Of a stretch of 64,000 bases of DNA, positions 27,126 through 36,746 are shown one piece after another. Location of the stretch: contig UCMW01000004.1 in assembly GCA_900473745.1 (NCBI GenBank), forward strand, positions 434,001 through 498,000, given 5' to 3'. Numbering within the stretch: the first letter of the stretch is position 1; every line of letters begins with the position of its first letter. The notes below the pieces were generated by a model that saw only the letters and a program-made list of their open reading frames with translations, was not told the origin of the DNA and made no database searches. This DNA comes from Hyphomicrobiales bacterium. Lineage in GTDB: Bacteria; Pseudomonadota; Alphaproteobacteria; Rhizobiales; Rhizobiaceae. The position numbers were made by a program, and so were the translations under genes.

Positions 27126-27647
27126 ATGCTGACAGTCATCATGGAATGCCACGATCAGGAACCGGAACTCGCACAGACCTTGTCGGTGCTGGTTGCCGGC
27201 GCCGTGGAAGGCCTCGTCAGCGATGTCATCGTGCTGGACCATGGCTCCAGCGACGGTTCGTCCGTCGTGGCGGATGCGGCCGGTTGCCGCTTTTATCAGC
27301 AATGGGACATGAAGGAAGTGCTGGCGACGGCGCGCGGCGAGTGGCTTCTGCTGATCGAACCCGGCGCCCGTCTTGGCCAGGGCTGGGTCGATGAAGTCGC
27401 TGAATATGTCGCTCTCAACAAGGCGCCGGCTCGTTTCTCCGAATCGCGGCTGTACCGGTTGCCTTTTTACCGTCGCCTGACGCGCAGCCGTCCACTCCTG
27501 GAAAATGGTCTGCTGATCCCGAAGCGCCAGGCCATGGGTCTGGCGGGGGAGGGCAGGGAACTGCTGCAACTGGCCAAAGGCCACAAGCCCCGCCGCCTCG
27601 CATGCGAGATCATTCCGTCCTGGGTCGCGCGCGAGGCGCGCCGCTAA
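27126..27647 (+). CDS. Small GT2-like glycosyltransferase fold protein
   Basis: 173 residues. The first half resembles a family 2 glycosyltransferase nucleotide-binding region: LTVIMECHDQEPELAQTL, then VIVLDHGSSDGSS and GEWLLLIEPGARLGQGW where a DxD would be expected but reads EPG. It is much shorter than active GT2 enzymes (usually over 220) and lacks an obvious DxD, so it may be a binding protein or an inactive relative. It shares a divergent promoter region with the radical SAM gene and converges on moaB with no gap. Confidence 0.65.
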   Translation: MLTVIMECHDQEPELAQTLSVLVAGAVEGLVSDVIVLDHGSSDGSSVVADAAGCRFYQQWDMKEVLATARGEWLLLIEPGARLGQGWVDEVAEYVALNKAPARFSESRLYRLPFYRRLTRSRPLLENGLLIPKRQAMGLAGEGRELLQLAKGHKPRRLACEIIPSWVAREARR

Positions 27648-28196
27648 TCAGCCCTGGTTGCGCCGCAGGTGCTCGTCCAGCCTCGGCATGATCTCCACGA
27701 AATTGCAGGGCATGTGCCGATAGTCGAGCTGCAGCTTGATGATGCCGTCCCAGGCATCCTTGCAGGCGCCGGGCGAACCCGGCAGCACGAAGATGAACGT
27801 CGCATTGGCAACGCCGCCCGTCGCGCGTGACTGGATGGTCGACGTGCCGATCTTGTCGTAGGAGATCCGGTGAAAGACTTCGGAGAAGCCGTCCATGCGC
27901 TTCTCGAACAGCGGCTCCAGCGCCTCGGGCGTGACATCCCGCCCGGTGAATCCCGTGCCGCCTGTCGTGATCACCACGTCGATCTCGGGATCTTTCGTCC
28001 AGGTCTCGACCTGATTGCGGATCACCTGTTTGTCGTCCTTCACGATCGCCCGCGCGACCAGCCGGTGGCCGGCCTCCTCGATGCGGCCGACCAGCGTGTC
28101 GCCGGACCTGTCGTCGGCTGCACTGCGGGTGTCGGACACCGTCAGCACGGCAATGCCCACGGGAATGAAGGGGCGGTTCTCGTCGATGCGGCTCAT
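27648..28196 (-). CDS. moaB: Molybdenum cofactor biosynthesis protein B
   Basis: 182 residues of the MoaB/MogA fold. VLTVSDTRSAADDRSGDTL (about 18-36) and DVVITTGGTGFTGRDVTPEA (about 75-95) are the family motifs; PLFEKRMDGFSEVFH and PGSPGACKDAWDGI follow. It adenylates molybdopterin or is a structural homologue of MogA. The ATG at 28196 overlaps the ispE stop (TGATG), so translation is coupled to ispE although the pathways differ. Confidence 0.93.
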   Translation of the reverse strand: MSRIDENRPFIPVGIAVLTVSDTRSAADDRSGDTLVGRIEEAGHRLVARAIVKDDKQVIRNQVETWTKDPEIDVVITTGGTGFTGRDVTPEALEPLFEKRMDGFSEVFHRISYDKIGTSTIQSRATGGVANATFIFVLPGSPGACKDAWDGIIKLQLDYRHMPCNFVEIMPRLDEHLRRNQG

Positions 28197-29092
28197 CAAC
28201 TCTCTCCCGGAATGCTGCGTGTGAGCAGCACATACCAGTTCGGCCGATAGGCGGAAAGCGCGAGCGCCGCTTTCATCGCCGCAGCTTCGGTCTCGTAAAG
28301 ACCGAAACAGGTAGCGCCGGAGCCCGACATGCGGGCGAAACCGGCCAGGCTTTGACGCAAGAGATCGCAAGCTTCCGCGATCTCGGGCACCAGCACTTCC
28401 GCCGCGGGCTGCAGGTCGTTGCGGAGCGGCGCGAGCGAATGCAGCCAGGTCGAAACATCGGTGGCACCGGGGATTTCGTCGATGGGTGGATTGTCGCGTC
28501 GCGTCAGGCCCCGGAAGATCTCCGGCGTCGATACCGGCTTCAATGGATTGACCAGTACCAGCGGCACGCCCGGCATGGCCACTGTCGCGATGGTTTCGCC
28601 TATGCCGCGCGCGCGCAGCGGCACAGAAGCGAGACACATCGGCACGTCCGCCCCGAGCTTGAGCGCAATCTCGTGCAAGGCCGCCTGCGGCAGTTGCGCC
28701 TTCCAGAGCCTGAGCAGTCCGCGCAGTGTCGCTGCTGCATCCGCAGACCCGCCGCCGATGCCGGATGCGATCGGCAGGCTCTTGTCGAGCGTGATGGAAA
28801 CGGATCCGTCCGATTGGCCGGCCTCGGCCAGTGTCGAGCGCAGCAGGTCACGTGCTTTGACGACGAGATTGTCGTTACCGGAGAGTTCGGCGCCGAAACG
28901 ACCGACGACGCGGAACTCGTCCTTCTCCGAAGTCTCGAACACCAGTTCGTCACCGTCCTCGGCAAAGGTGACCAGGCTGTCCAGCAGGTGATAGCCATCG
29001 TGCCTTCGGCCCGTCACATGCAGAGCGAGGTTGATCTTGGCCGGGGCCGTCTCGATGACGCGCTCCGGCCGGCGCTCTGCAACAGATGACAT
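28196..29092 (-). CDS. ispE: 4-diphosphocytidyl-2-C-methyl-D-erythritol kinase
   Basis: 298 residues from the ATG at 29092; the longer open frame to 29284 lies inside the TPR gene. It is a GHMP kinase of the MEP isoprenoid pathway: PAKINLALHVTGRRHDGYH at the N-terminus, the ATP-binding glycine motif LPIASGIGGGSADAAATL near 108 and MSGSGATCFG near 265. It starts 6 bases after the TPR gene stop and ends within moaB, giving a three-gene operon. Confidence 0.95.
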   Translation of the reverse strand: MSSVAERRPERVIETAPAKINLALHVTGRRHDGYHLLDSLVTFAEDGDELVFETSEKDEFRVVGRFGAELSGNDNLVVKARDLLRSTLAEAGQSDGSVSITLDKSLPIASGIGGGSADAAATLRGLLRLWKAQLPQAALHEIALKLGADVPMCLASVPLRARGIGETIATVAMPGVPLVLVNPLKPVSTPEIFRGLTRRDNPPIDEIPGATDVSTWLHSLAPLRNDLQPAAEVLVPEIAEACDLLRQSLAGFARMSGSGATCFGLYETEAAAMKAALALSAYRPNWYVLLTRSIPGES

Positions 29093-29097
29093 GCGGA

Positions 29098-30906
29098 TCA
29101 GGTCTTCTTGTCGTCTTTCTTGGGCTCGTCCGGCTTGGCCTCGACCTTGGCAGCGTCGGCCTCGATCGGCGGAAGACCCTTGTTGATCTTGGCCTGGATC
29201 TTCGGCACTTCTGCCTCTTCGGGCTCGGATGCCAGCGCACGCTTCCACTGGTAGGTGGCTTCCAGCTTGCGGCCGACGCGCCAATAGGCGTCGCCCAGGT
29301 GGTCGTTGATCGTCGCGTCACCGGCGCGCAGCTCGATAGCCCGTTCCAGCTCGACCACGGCTTCCTCGAAGCGACCGAGGCGATAATAGGCCCAGCCGAG
29401 CGAATCGACGATGTAACCGTCATCGGGACGCAGTTCGACGGCCTTCTTGATCATCTCCAGGCCCTGCTGGAGATTGCGGTTCATGTCGACCCAGGAATAA
29501 CCGAGATAGTTCAAAACCTGCGGCTGTTCGGGATTGAGCTCCAGAGCCTTGTTGAAGTTCGGCTCCGCCTTGTCCCACTTCTTCAGCCGCTCATAGGCGA
29601 TGCCACGCTGGAAGAAGACCGACCAGTGGTTCCGCGACGGCGTCTGGCCGATGATCTCGACGGCCTTGTCGTAATTCTCCGCCATGGCCGCATAGTCCTT
29701 GGCGTCGGATAGCACGCTGCCATAGGCGAGGTAACTGCGGATATCGTTGGGATCGGAGGCGATCAGGCCCTGCAGGTGTTCACGCGCTTCCTTGACCTTG
29801 CCGGTTTCGGCCAGGGTCAGGCCGAGCTGCAGCTCGGAGACGCGCCGCATCGGAGACGTCTCCGGCACCTGGCGATAGAAGGCGATCGCCTTTTCAGGCT
29901 GCTTGGCGTTTTCGGCAATGCCGCCGAGCAGCACCAGCGTGTCGGCCGCATCCTTGTCCAGCGCATGCGAGAGCTGGAGGTAGAGCATGACCGTGTCTTC
30001 GGCGCCTTCGCGGTTGAGGGCCCCGCCGATCGAGAAGAGCACGCCGGCTGCCCCCTGCGCGGCATTGGCGACGACCGGCTTCGGCTGGCGCCCGGCCTCG
30101 ATATCGTCGCGCAGCGCCTTGAACGGCGCAAAATTGGTGATCAGTTCATCGCCGGCCGCCAGCGCGTCGAGCGCCTTCTGCTTGTTGCCGGCGCCAGCTT
30201 CGAGTGTGGCGAGCGCAATGACCGCCCGGGCAAAGGTGTCCGGAGCGGTTGCCCCGCCATTCCGGTCCGTCACGGTTTCAGTCAGCGCCTTGCGGGCGGC
30301 GTCGATATCGCCGATCTGCGCAGCGATAACGCCGGCATTGTAATTGCGGAAGATGCCGTACCAGCTGGGTCCCTCGAGGTCCTGGACGAGCTTCAGCGCT
30401 TCCTTGCCCTTGCCGTCTCCGACCATGGCCCAGGCAATCAGAAGCTGGTTCATCAGCCTGTCGAGATCGTTCGGGCCTTCATACTTGAAGTGCTTCAGGG
30501 CATCGGCATGGTCGCCGTCCCGGATCGCCCGGAAGCCGAGCGCCACGGAGGTGACCCGCTCGACGGCCGGATCGCTTTCCAGCGTCTTGGCGAGGTCGGC
30601 CCCTTCGTCGAACTCTCCGTTCATGAACAGCGCGATCATCAGGCGCTGTTGCAGTTCCAGTTCGTTCGGGGTGAATTCCAGCGCCTTCTTGTAGAACTTC
30701 ACCGCATTCGGATAGTCGCGGTCCGTCTCTGCCGTACGCGCGGCCAGGAAGGCGCCGGCATAGGAATCGACGCCCTGGATGTCAAAACTCTCCGAACTGG
30801 CCTGGTTTGGCGCCGAGGAGGCTGACGCGAACTGTCCGTGCGAGACGCTGAGGAGCAGCGCCAGCGCTGTGCCGGCGAGAGTGCGAAGGGCGGGGCTTTG
30901 CCGCAT
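29098..30906 (-). CDS. Exported tetratricopeptide repeat protein
   Basis: 602 residues with a signal peptide (LRTLAGTALALLLSVSHGQF) and TPR units through most of the length. The clearest repeats are AVKFYKKALEFTPNELELQ, KAEPNFNKALELNPEQPQVL and EAVVELERAIELRAGDATIN near the C-terminus. The end is Lys/Asp/Glu-rich. Such proteins act as scaffolds in the periplasm or at the outer membrane; no lipobox cysteine is seen. It is the first gene of the operon with ispE and moaB. Confidence 0.85.
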   Translation of the reverse strand: MRQSPALRTLAGTALALLLSVSHGQFASASSAPNQASSESFDIQGVDSYAGAFLAARTAETDRDYPNAVKFYKKALEFTPNELELQQRLMIALFMNGEFDEGADLAKTLESDPAVERVTSVALGFRAIRDGDHADALKHFKYEGPNDLDRLMNQLLIAWAMVGDGKGKEALKLVQDLEGPSWYGIFRNYNAGVIAAQIGDIDAARKALTETVTDRNGGATAPDTFARAVIALATLEAGAGNKQKALDALAAGDELITNFAPFKALRDDIEAGRQPKPVVANAAQGAAGVLFSIGGALNREGAEDTVMLYLQLSHALDKDAADTLVLLGGIAENAKQPEKAIAFYRQVPETSPMRRVSELQLGLTLAETGKVKEAREHLQGLIASDPNDIRSYLAYGSVLSDAKDYAAMAENYDKAVEIIGQTPSRNHWSVFFQRGIAYERLKKWDKAEPNFNKALELNPEQPQVLNYLGYSWVDMNRNLQQGLEMIKKAVELRPDDGYIVDSLGWAYYRLGRFEEAVVELERAIELRAGDATINDHLGDAYWRVGRKLEATYQWKRALASEPEEAEVPKIQAKINKGLPPIEADAAKVEAKPDEPKKDDKKT

Positions 30907-31025
30907 GACGAGCCTTTCAAGAACCGGGGTTCGATCGCTGATGCCCGTGACCGGACAATCAGCGATGATTCATGGACAGAATGGCTTTTTTGAAGCAGCC
31001 CCGCAAGGCGATCACGGCGTCTGCG

Positions 31026-32042
31026 TCAATTCACACGGGAAATACAGAAATCGATCACGTCGTTGAGCGCGCTCTTCCATGGCGTTTCCGGCACGGGAGC
31101 GAGAGCGTCCCTGGCCATCGTGCCATAATGTTGCGCCCGCTGTATCGTATCCGACAGGGCGCCATACTTGCTGATCAGGCCGAGTGCCCTTTCCAGCCTG
31201 GCATCGTCGTTCTGGCCGCCCTCGATCGCTTCCTTCCAGAATTCCCGTTCGGCAGCCGTGCCCCGGCGATAGGAGAGGATGACCGGAAGCGTTATCTTGC
31301 CTTCGCGAAAATCGTCACCGACATTCTTGCCGGTCTCAGAGGCCTTGCCGCCGTAATCCAGCACGTCGTCGACAAGCTGGAAGGCGAGGCCGAGATTCAT
31401 GCCATAGGATTTCATCGCGCTGCGCGTGGCCTTGTCGGTGCCGGCAACGATCGGGCCGACTTCGGCCGCTGCTGCAAAGAGCGCTGCCGTCTTGGCGCGG
31501 ATGACGGCGAGATAGTCGTCTTCCGTCGTCTCCATGTTCTTGGCGACGGAAAGCTGCAGCACCTCGCCCTCGGCAATCACGCAGGCAGCTGTGGAGAGAA
31601 CATCGAGCGCCTCGAGCGAGCCGACTTCGACCATCATGCGAAACGCCTGGCCGAGCAGAAAATCGCCGACCAGCACGCTTGCCTGGTTGCCCCAGATGGT
31701 GCGGGCGGTGTTCTTGCCGCGGCGCAGATCGCTTTCGTCGACCACGTCGTCATGCAGAAGCGTCGCCGTGTGCATGAATTCGACCGAGGTCGCGAGCTTG
31801 ATATGATGATCGCCCTCATAGCCGAACATCGCCGCCGTCGCGAGCGTCAGCATCGGCCGCAAGCGCTTGCCGCCAGACGAGATCAGGTGGTTGGCCACCT
31901 CCGGGATCATCTGCACATCGGAGCCGGCCTTCGACAGGATCAGCTGATTGACGCGCTCCATGCCGCTTTTCGTCAGGTCCACCAGAGGCTTGACGGATGC
32001 CTGTTTGTTTTTGCTTTCCTCAAGCGGTATGACTACGCCCAA
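31026..32042 (-). CDS. ispB: Polyprenyl diphosphate synthase (ubiquinone side chain)
   Basis: 338 residues from a TTG at 32042, which has AGGAG 10 bases upstream and begins the conserved GVVIPLEESKNKQASVKP; the open frame runs to 32102. Both aspartate-rich motifs are present: LLHDDVVDESDLRRG (about 98) and LVDDVLDYGG (about 220), plus GGKRLRPML. Long-chain trans-prenyltransferases of this group make the octa- or decaprenyl tail of ubiquinone; chain length cannot be read. Divergent from DUF2007. Confidence 0.93.
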   Translation of the reverse strand: MGVVIPLEESKNKQASVKPLVDLTKSGMERVNQLILSKAGSDVQMIPEVANHLISSGGKRLRPMLTLATAAMFGYEGDHHIKLATSVEFMHTATLLHDDVVDESDLRRGKNTARTIWGNQASVLVGDFLLGQAFRMMVEVGSLEALDVLSTAACVIAEGEVLQLSVAKNMETTEDDYLAVIRAKTAALFAAAAEVGPIVAGTDKATRSAMKSYGMNLGLAFQLVDDVLDYGGKASETGKNVGDDFREGKITLPVILSYRRGTAAEREFWKEAIEGGQNDDARLERALGLISKYGALSDTIQRAQHYGTMARDALAPVPETPWKSALNDVIDFCISRVN

Positions 32043-32167
32043 CGCACCGGACTCCTGTTCAGTTTGGTCGCCGACAATAAAAAGCCGGGAAGGCCACGGC
32101 AAGGGGCGAATTGCCTCGGCTTGCGGCTGAACGCGGTTTTACCCGTTAACAGTGAGTTCTGAATTCG

Positions 32168-32398
32168 ATGCATGAGATCATTCGCAGCAACGACGTCGTG
32201 CTGCTGTCTTTCGCCGAAAGCCTGATGCGCGACGCCGGCATCGCCTCGATGATCGCCGATCAGTCGATGAGCATCCTCGAAGGTTCGCTAGGCATGCTCC
32301 AGCGTCGCCTGCTGGTCGACGCCGACTGCATCGATCAGGCCCGCCGCATCCTCACCGATGCCGGCCTCGGCGCAGAACTGCGCGACCACGATATGTGA
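32168..32398 (+). CDS. DUF2007 domain protein
   Basis: 76 residues: MHEIIRSNDVVLLSFAESL, a short central turn and LLVDADCIDQARRILTDAGL, matching the small ferredoxin-like DUF2007 fold often called a signal-transducing protein. Function is unproven. Its stop overlaps the GTG start of the methyltransferase gene, so the two are co-translated. Confidence 0.85.
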   Translation: MHEIIRSNDVVLLSFAESLMRDAGIASMIADQSMSILEGSLGMLQRRLLVDADCIDQARRILTDAGLGAELRDHDM

Positions 32399-33210
32399 GC
32401 ACCATGGTCGCAGCGTCGGACACCAACCTCGACATGGCCGTTCAGGAAACCGTTGACGCCTTTCACCGGGGGCGTTTCCATCTCGTGCAGCCGGTTGGCC
32501 GTGGCCATCGGGCCGGTATGGACGCCATGTTGCTCGCCTCGCTCGTCGCCGATGAACGCGTGGTCCGGGTCGCCGATCTCGGCGCCGGAGCCGGAGCTGC
32601 CGGTCTTGCCGTCGCTTCCCGCCTGCCGAATGCCTCGGTGGTTCTCGTCGAACGCTCGCCGGACATGGCCGGTTTCGCACGCAACAGCCTCGCTCTGGGT
32701 CAAAATGCCGAACTGGCGACGCGCGCCGTAGTCCTGGAGACGGATGTCACCTTGACGGGCCGTGCGCGGGTGGCAGCCGGCCTCTACGACGACAGTTTCC
32801 ACCATGTCATCATGAATCCGCCCTTCAACGATCCCGGCGACCGCAAGACGCCGGATGCCCTGAAGGCGGAAGCGCATGCGATGACCGAGAACCTGTTCGA
32901 GAGCTGGATCCGCACGGCGGGTGCGATCGCAATGCCTGGCGGCCAGCTGTCCCTGATCGCGCGGCCCCAGTCGATCGCCGAGATCATCGCTGCCTGCGGC
33001 CGGCGTTTCGGCGGTCTCGAAATCACGGCCATCCATCCACGCGAAGGGGAAAACGCTACTCGAATCCTCGTCACCGGGATCAAGGGGTCGCGCGCCCGCC
33101 TGCAAATGCGCGCACCTCTCCTCATGCATGACCGACCCGGCAGTCACGCCTTTGCGCCCTTGGTCGACAGCCTTAACAACGGTCGTGCAGGTTATTCGCG
33201 GCTGCGTTGA
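32395..33210 (+). CDS. SAM-dependent N6-adenine methyltransferase, TrmN6-like
   Basis: Up to 271 residues. The GTG at 32395 overlaps the DUF2007 stop; the ATG at 32404 is an alternative. The Rossmann motif is VADLGAGAGAAGLAVASRL (about 59-78) and the catalytic motif IV reads HVIMNPPFND (about 139), the NPPF form of enzymes that methylate an exocyclic amine of adenine. It resembles tRNA1(Val) A37 N6-methyltransferase; rRNA or tRNA is the likely substrate. Confidence 0.85.
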   Translation: MSTMVAASDTNLDMAVQETVDAFHRGRFHLVQPVGRGHRAGMDAMLLASLVADERVVRVADLGAGAGAAGLAVASRLPNASVVLVERSPDMAGFARNSLALGQNAELATRAVVLETDVTLTGRARVAAGLYDDSFHHVIMNPPFNDPGDRKTPDALKAEAHAMTENLFESWIRTAGAIAMPGGQLSLIARPQSIAEIIAACGRRFGGLEITAIHPREGENATRILVTGIKGSRARLQMRAPLLMHDRPGSHAFAPLVDSLNNGRAGYSRLR

Positions 33211-33303
33211 AAAGACTGATTTTTCGCCCGAACCATTGTGTTCGGCCCCTGGCTCCTTACATCTCGGTCTGGATTAGAGATCGTGAGGAGTTGAAACGCG
33301 ACC

Positions 33304-34167
33304 ATGGCAGATTTTCTGAGACGGCTGGTTCCCAAGCGCTTCCAGAAGAAGGGCGTCGTCATTCCGGTCGTCAGGCTGCACGGACCGATCATGAGCGGTG
33401 GTTCGCGTTTTCGCCCGGCGCTGAACCTCTCCTCCATTGCCGGTCAGCTGGAAAAGGCCTTCTCCATGAAGGACAGTCCGGCCGTGGCACTCTCCATCAA
33501 TTCGCCGGGCGGCTCCCCCGTTCAGTCGCGCATGATTTTCGACCGCATCCGGGCGCTCGCTGAAGATAAGAACAAGCGCGTCCTGGTTTTCGTCGAGGAC
33601 GTCGCGGCTTCCGGCGGCTACATGATCGCAATTGCCGGCGATGAGATCATCGCCGATGCGACTTCCATCGTCGGCTCGATCGGCGTCGTCTCCGGTGGAT
33701 TTGGCTTCCCCGAACTCCTGAAGAAGATCGGCGTCGAGCGCCGCGTCTATACGGCCGGTGAAAACAAGGTGATCCTCGATCCCTTCCAGCCGGAAAAGGA
33801 AAGCGACATTGAATACCTGAAGACCCTGCAGCTGGAGATCCACGAGATCTTCATCGACATGGTCAAGGCGCGCCGTGGCACGCAGCTTGCGGACGATCCG
33901 ACCTTGTTCTCCGGCCTCTTCTGGACGGGTCGCAAGGGGCTGGAGCTCGGCCTCGTCGATCGTCTCGGGAGCATGCGCGAGGAGATCAAGAGCCGCTACG
34001 GCAAGGATGCCCGTCTCGAACTCGTTGGTGCCCCAAAGGGCCTCTTCGGCCGCCGCACGCCTGGAATCGGCGCTTTCGCAGCCCCCGAGCAGATTGCCGC
34101 CCAGGCCGTTGCCGGTCTTGCGGAGACGCTCGAAGAAAAGGCACTATGGGGTCGCTACGGTCTTTGA
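33304..34167 (+). CDS. sppA: S49 family signal-peptide peptidase, SppA-like
   Basis: 287 residues, the short single-domain SppA form. SINSPGGSPVQSRMIFDRI and VEDVAASGGYMIAIAGDEI carry the serine nucleophile region; VGSIGVVSGGFGF follows. It lacks an obvious N-terminal membrane helix, unlike classic SppA, so it may be cytoplasmic or peripherally bound. It would degrade signal peptides or small membrane proteins. A 64-residue membrane protein follows 36 bases downstream. Confidence 0.9.
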   Translation: MADFLRRLVPKRFQKKGVVIPVVRLHGPIMSGGSRFRPALNLSSIAGQLEKAFSMKDSPAVALSINSPGGSPVQSRMIFDRIRALAEDKNKRVLVFVEDVAASGGYMIAIAGDEIIADATSIVGSIGVVSGGFGFPELLKKIGVERRVYTAGENKVILDPFQPEKESDIEYLKTLQLEIHEIFIDMVKARRGTQLADDPTLFSGLFWTGRKGLELGLVDRLGSMREEIKSRYGKDARLELVGAPKGLFGRRTPGIGAFAAPEQIAAQAVAGLAETLEEKALWGRYGL

Positions 34168-34203
34168 TCGGAGCAAGATGGGACGGCTGACGGGCGAGGG
34201 GAC

Positions 34204-34398
34204 ATGGCGCAGCTGATTTTTCTGACGATCCTGGTGGGCGGCGCCTGGTTGTTGTATCGCCGTTTTGTCGCCGATGCAGAAAAGCTTGCGGCGAAGTCGC
34301 GCGCCGAGGAAAAGGAACGGGAAAATCAGGCCATCGGCACGCTGATCCAGGATCCCGAAACCGGCGAATATCGCCCGCGTCGCGAGGACGATCTCTGA
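34204..34398 (+). CDS. Small single-pass membrane protein
   Basis: 64 residues: one N-terminal helix (LIFLTILVGGAWLLYRRFV) and a charged cytoplasmic tail (EKLAAKSRAEEKERENQ, ending in IQDPETGEYRPRREDDL). No family recognised beyond similar small proteins beside sppA in rhizobia. Short spacing to sppA suggests one transcript. Confidence 0.7.
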   Translation: MAQLIFLTILVGGAWLLYRRFVADAEKLAAKSRAEEKERENQAIGTLIQDPETGEYRPRREDDL

Positions 34399-34532
34399 CG
34401 TGCTGGTGGCGACGGAAGTTCGCGTGTCTGTGATCGCTTGAGTTCGGTGATTGCAGACGATACCAATGGAAACCGACAGGCGTTTTGCGCGTTTGTAAAA
34501 TCGCTTCGCCAGCCGCCTTTTCTCGGAGTCCC

Positions 34533-35672
34533 ATGAACCAGACCATGCATTTTCCCGGTATGCCGGGGCGAGTGGCGGACGAAATTCGTGCGTTTGACTG
34601 GAGCGGTACCTCGATCGGGTCGCCGGAAACCTGGCCGCCGGCTCTTTTGACGACGTTGCGTCTCGTCCTGGCCAGCGGCCAGCCGATGTGCTTCTGGTGG
34701 GGCAAGGACCTCTTGCAGTTTCACAATGATGCTTACCTGCCCATGCTCGCCGGTCGCGAAACCAGTGCGCTCGGCCAGCCTTTTCGAGAGTACTGGGCCG
34801 ATGTCTGGGAGGGCGTCGAACCCTTCGTCCGGCGCGCGCAGGCGGGCGAGGGGACCTGGATGGAGAATCTTCCGCTGCAAATTCTCCGCAACGGCGAACT
34901 ACAGGACAGTTTCTGGACATTTTCCTACAGTCCGCTTTACGACGATGAGGGTCGGATCGCCGGACTGCTGAACGTGGTCACCGAGACCACAAGCGCGGTG
35001 CAAGATCGCCAGGCCCTGCAGGAGGCCTATGTCGAGGCCCAGAAGCATCTCGGTGAGCGCCAGCGGCATGAAGAGGAGCTGAAGCTCCTCAACCGCGAAC
35101 TTGCGCATCGCATGAAGAACACGCTGGCCATGGTGCAATCCATCATCAGCCAAAGCCTGCGCGGCGCAACCTCTATCCCTGAGGCGGCGGCGACGATCGG
35201 TGCACGTATCCAGACGCTGGCCAAGGCCCAGGACGTGCTGACTGGCATGAGCGTCACGGCAGCCGAGATTTCGGCGATCGCAAAGACGGCTGTGGCGCCG
35301 CATGTCGATGGTGAGGACCGGATCGCGATCGACGGTCCGCAGGTCTATCTTTCCGCGCAGCAGGCTCTCGGGCTCTCGCTGGCCATCCACGAACTCGCGA
35401 CCAATGCCACAAAATACGGCGCGCTCTCCCGTCCGGAAGGCAGGGTCACCATCCAGTGGGACAAGCAGCCGGATAACGGCTTCACCTTCAACTGGCAGGA
35501 AAGTGGCGGTCCGCTCGTGACGGAACCGACGCGCCGCGGCTTTGGATCCCGTCTGACGGAACGTGTCGTCTCCGACCTTTTCCAGGGTCAGGCGGGCATT
35601 CGCTTCGAGCCGACAGGCGTGGCCTTCTCCCTGGTTGGCAAGCTGCACAATGCGGATGATCTCGACCGTTGA
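34533..35672 (+). CDS. PAS-domain HWE-type sensor histidine kinase
   Basis: 379 residues from the ATG at 34533 after CGGAG. An N-terminal PAS-like region (FWWGKDLLQFHNDAYLPMLA to TFSYSPLYDDEGRIAGLLNV) joins a coiled linker and a HWE/HisKA_2 kinase: the phosphoacceptor is in NRELAHRMKNTLAMVQSIIS, and the ATPase shows SLAIHELATNATKYGALS and GGPLVTEPTRRGFGSRL. No transmembrane segment, so a cytoplasmic sensor. No response regulator is adjacent. Could act in general stress or light signalling like other HWE kinases, which is inference. Confidence 0.9.
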   Translation: MNQTMHFPGMPGRVADEIRAFDWSGTSIGSPETWPPALLTTLRLVLASGQPMCFWWGKDLLQFHNDAYLPMLAGRETSALGQPFREYWADVWEGVEPFVRRAQAGEGTWMENLPLQILRNGELQDSFWTFSYSPLYDDEGRIAGLLNVVTETTSAVQDRQALQEAYVEAQKHLGERQRHEEELKLLNRELAHRMKNTLAMVQSIISQSLRGATSIPEAAATIGARIQTLAKAQDVLTGMSVTAAEISAIAKTAVAPHVDGEDRIAIDGPQVYLSAQQALGLSLAIHELATNATKYGALSRPEGRVTIQWDKQPDNGFTFNWQESGGPLVTEPTRRGFGSRLTERVVSDLFQGQAGIRFEPTGVAFSLVGKLHNADDLDR

Positions 35673-35772
35673 GGAGCCGCAGACAGAGCACCGGCTGCCG
35701 AGGCGCTTGACCCATACCTCCTCTCATGGCACCAGACGGGCCGCAACGTGAGCCAAGCCGATGGATAGCCCG

Positions 35773-36729
35773 ATGAACACGCCCCTTGCCCCGCATATGG
35801 ACCCCAAGCGCTCCTTCCAGGCGCTGATCCTGACGCTGCACGCCTATTGGGCCGACAAGGGCTGCGCGGTGCTGCAGCCCTACGATATGGAAGTAGGTGC
35901 CGGCACCTTCCATCCGGCGACCACACTGCGTGCGCTCGGCCCAAAGCCCTGGCGCGCAGCTTACGTTCAGCCCTCGCGCCGTCCCTCCGACGGCCGCTAC
36001 GGTGAAAACCCGAACCGGTTGCAGCATTACTATCAGTATCAGGTCATCCTGAAGCCGAACCCGTCCAACCTGCAGGAACTCTATCTCGGTTCCCTGAAGG
36101 CGATCGGCCTCGATCCGCTTCTGCATGACATCCGCTTCGTCGAGGACGATTGGGAAAGCCCGACGCTTGGCGCCTGGGGCCTCGGCTGGGAATGCTGGTG
36201 CGACGGTATGGAAGTCTCGCAGTTCACTTACTTCCAGGCCGTCTGCGGCATCGACTGCTCGCCGGTCGCGGGCGAACTGACTTATGGTCTCGAGCGCCTC
36301 GCCATGTATGTCCAGGGCGTCGACAACGTCTACGACCTCAACTTCAACGGCCGCGAAGGCGAAGAGAAGATCTCCTACGGCGACGTCTTTCTGCAGGCCG
36401 AGCAGGAATATTCCCGCCACAACTTCGAATTCGCCAACACCGAAATGCTGCATCGCCATTTCATCGATGCCGAGAAGGAATGCCAGGCCCTGCTCGCCGC
36501 CGGTGCTCCCTCGGATACCGAAAACCAGCGCCTGCACAAATGCGTCTTCCCGGCCTATGACCAGTGCATCAAGGCCTCCCACATCTTCAACCTGCTCGAC
36601 GCCCGCGGCGTCATCTCGGTGACAGAGCGCCAGGCCTATATCGGCCGCGTCCGCGCGCTGGCGAAAAGCTGCGGCGAGGCATTTCTGCTGACGGATGCGG
36701 GTGGGGTAAATTTCGGTAAGGCGGCGTAA
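35773..36729 (+). CDS. glyQ: Glycyl-tRNA synthetase alpha subunit
   Basis: 318 residues from the ATG at 35773; an ATG at 35761 would add four residues and cannot be excluded. Class II synthetase core: [60 protein letters not shown] and the motif 3-like [20 protein letters not shown]. Pairs with the beta subunit GlyS as an alpha2beta2 enzyme; here glyS begins 5.4 kb downstream behind accessory genes. Confidence 0.97.
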   Translation: MNTPLAPHMDPKRSFQALILTLHAYWADKGCAVLQPYDMEVGAGTFHPATTLRALGPKPWRAAYVQPSRRPSDGRYGENPNRLQHYYQYQVILKPNPSNLQELYLGSLKAIGLDPLLHDIRFVEDDWESPTLGAWGLGWECWCDGMEVSQFTYFQAVCGIDCSPVAGELTYGLERLAMYVQGVDNVYDLNFNGREGEEKISYGDVFLQAEQEYSRHNFEFANTEMLHRHFIDAEKECQALLAAGAPSDTENQRLHKCVFPAYDQCIKASHIFNLLDARGVISVTERQAYIGRVRALAKSCGEAFLLTDAGGVNFGKAA

Positions 36730-36746
36730 CGTCGAACTACTCGGCC

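Noticed and set aside
28197..28637. N-terminal extension of moaB into ispE
   Set aside because: The extended frame overlaps ispE codons; the MoaB family begins at the ATG at 28196.
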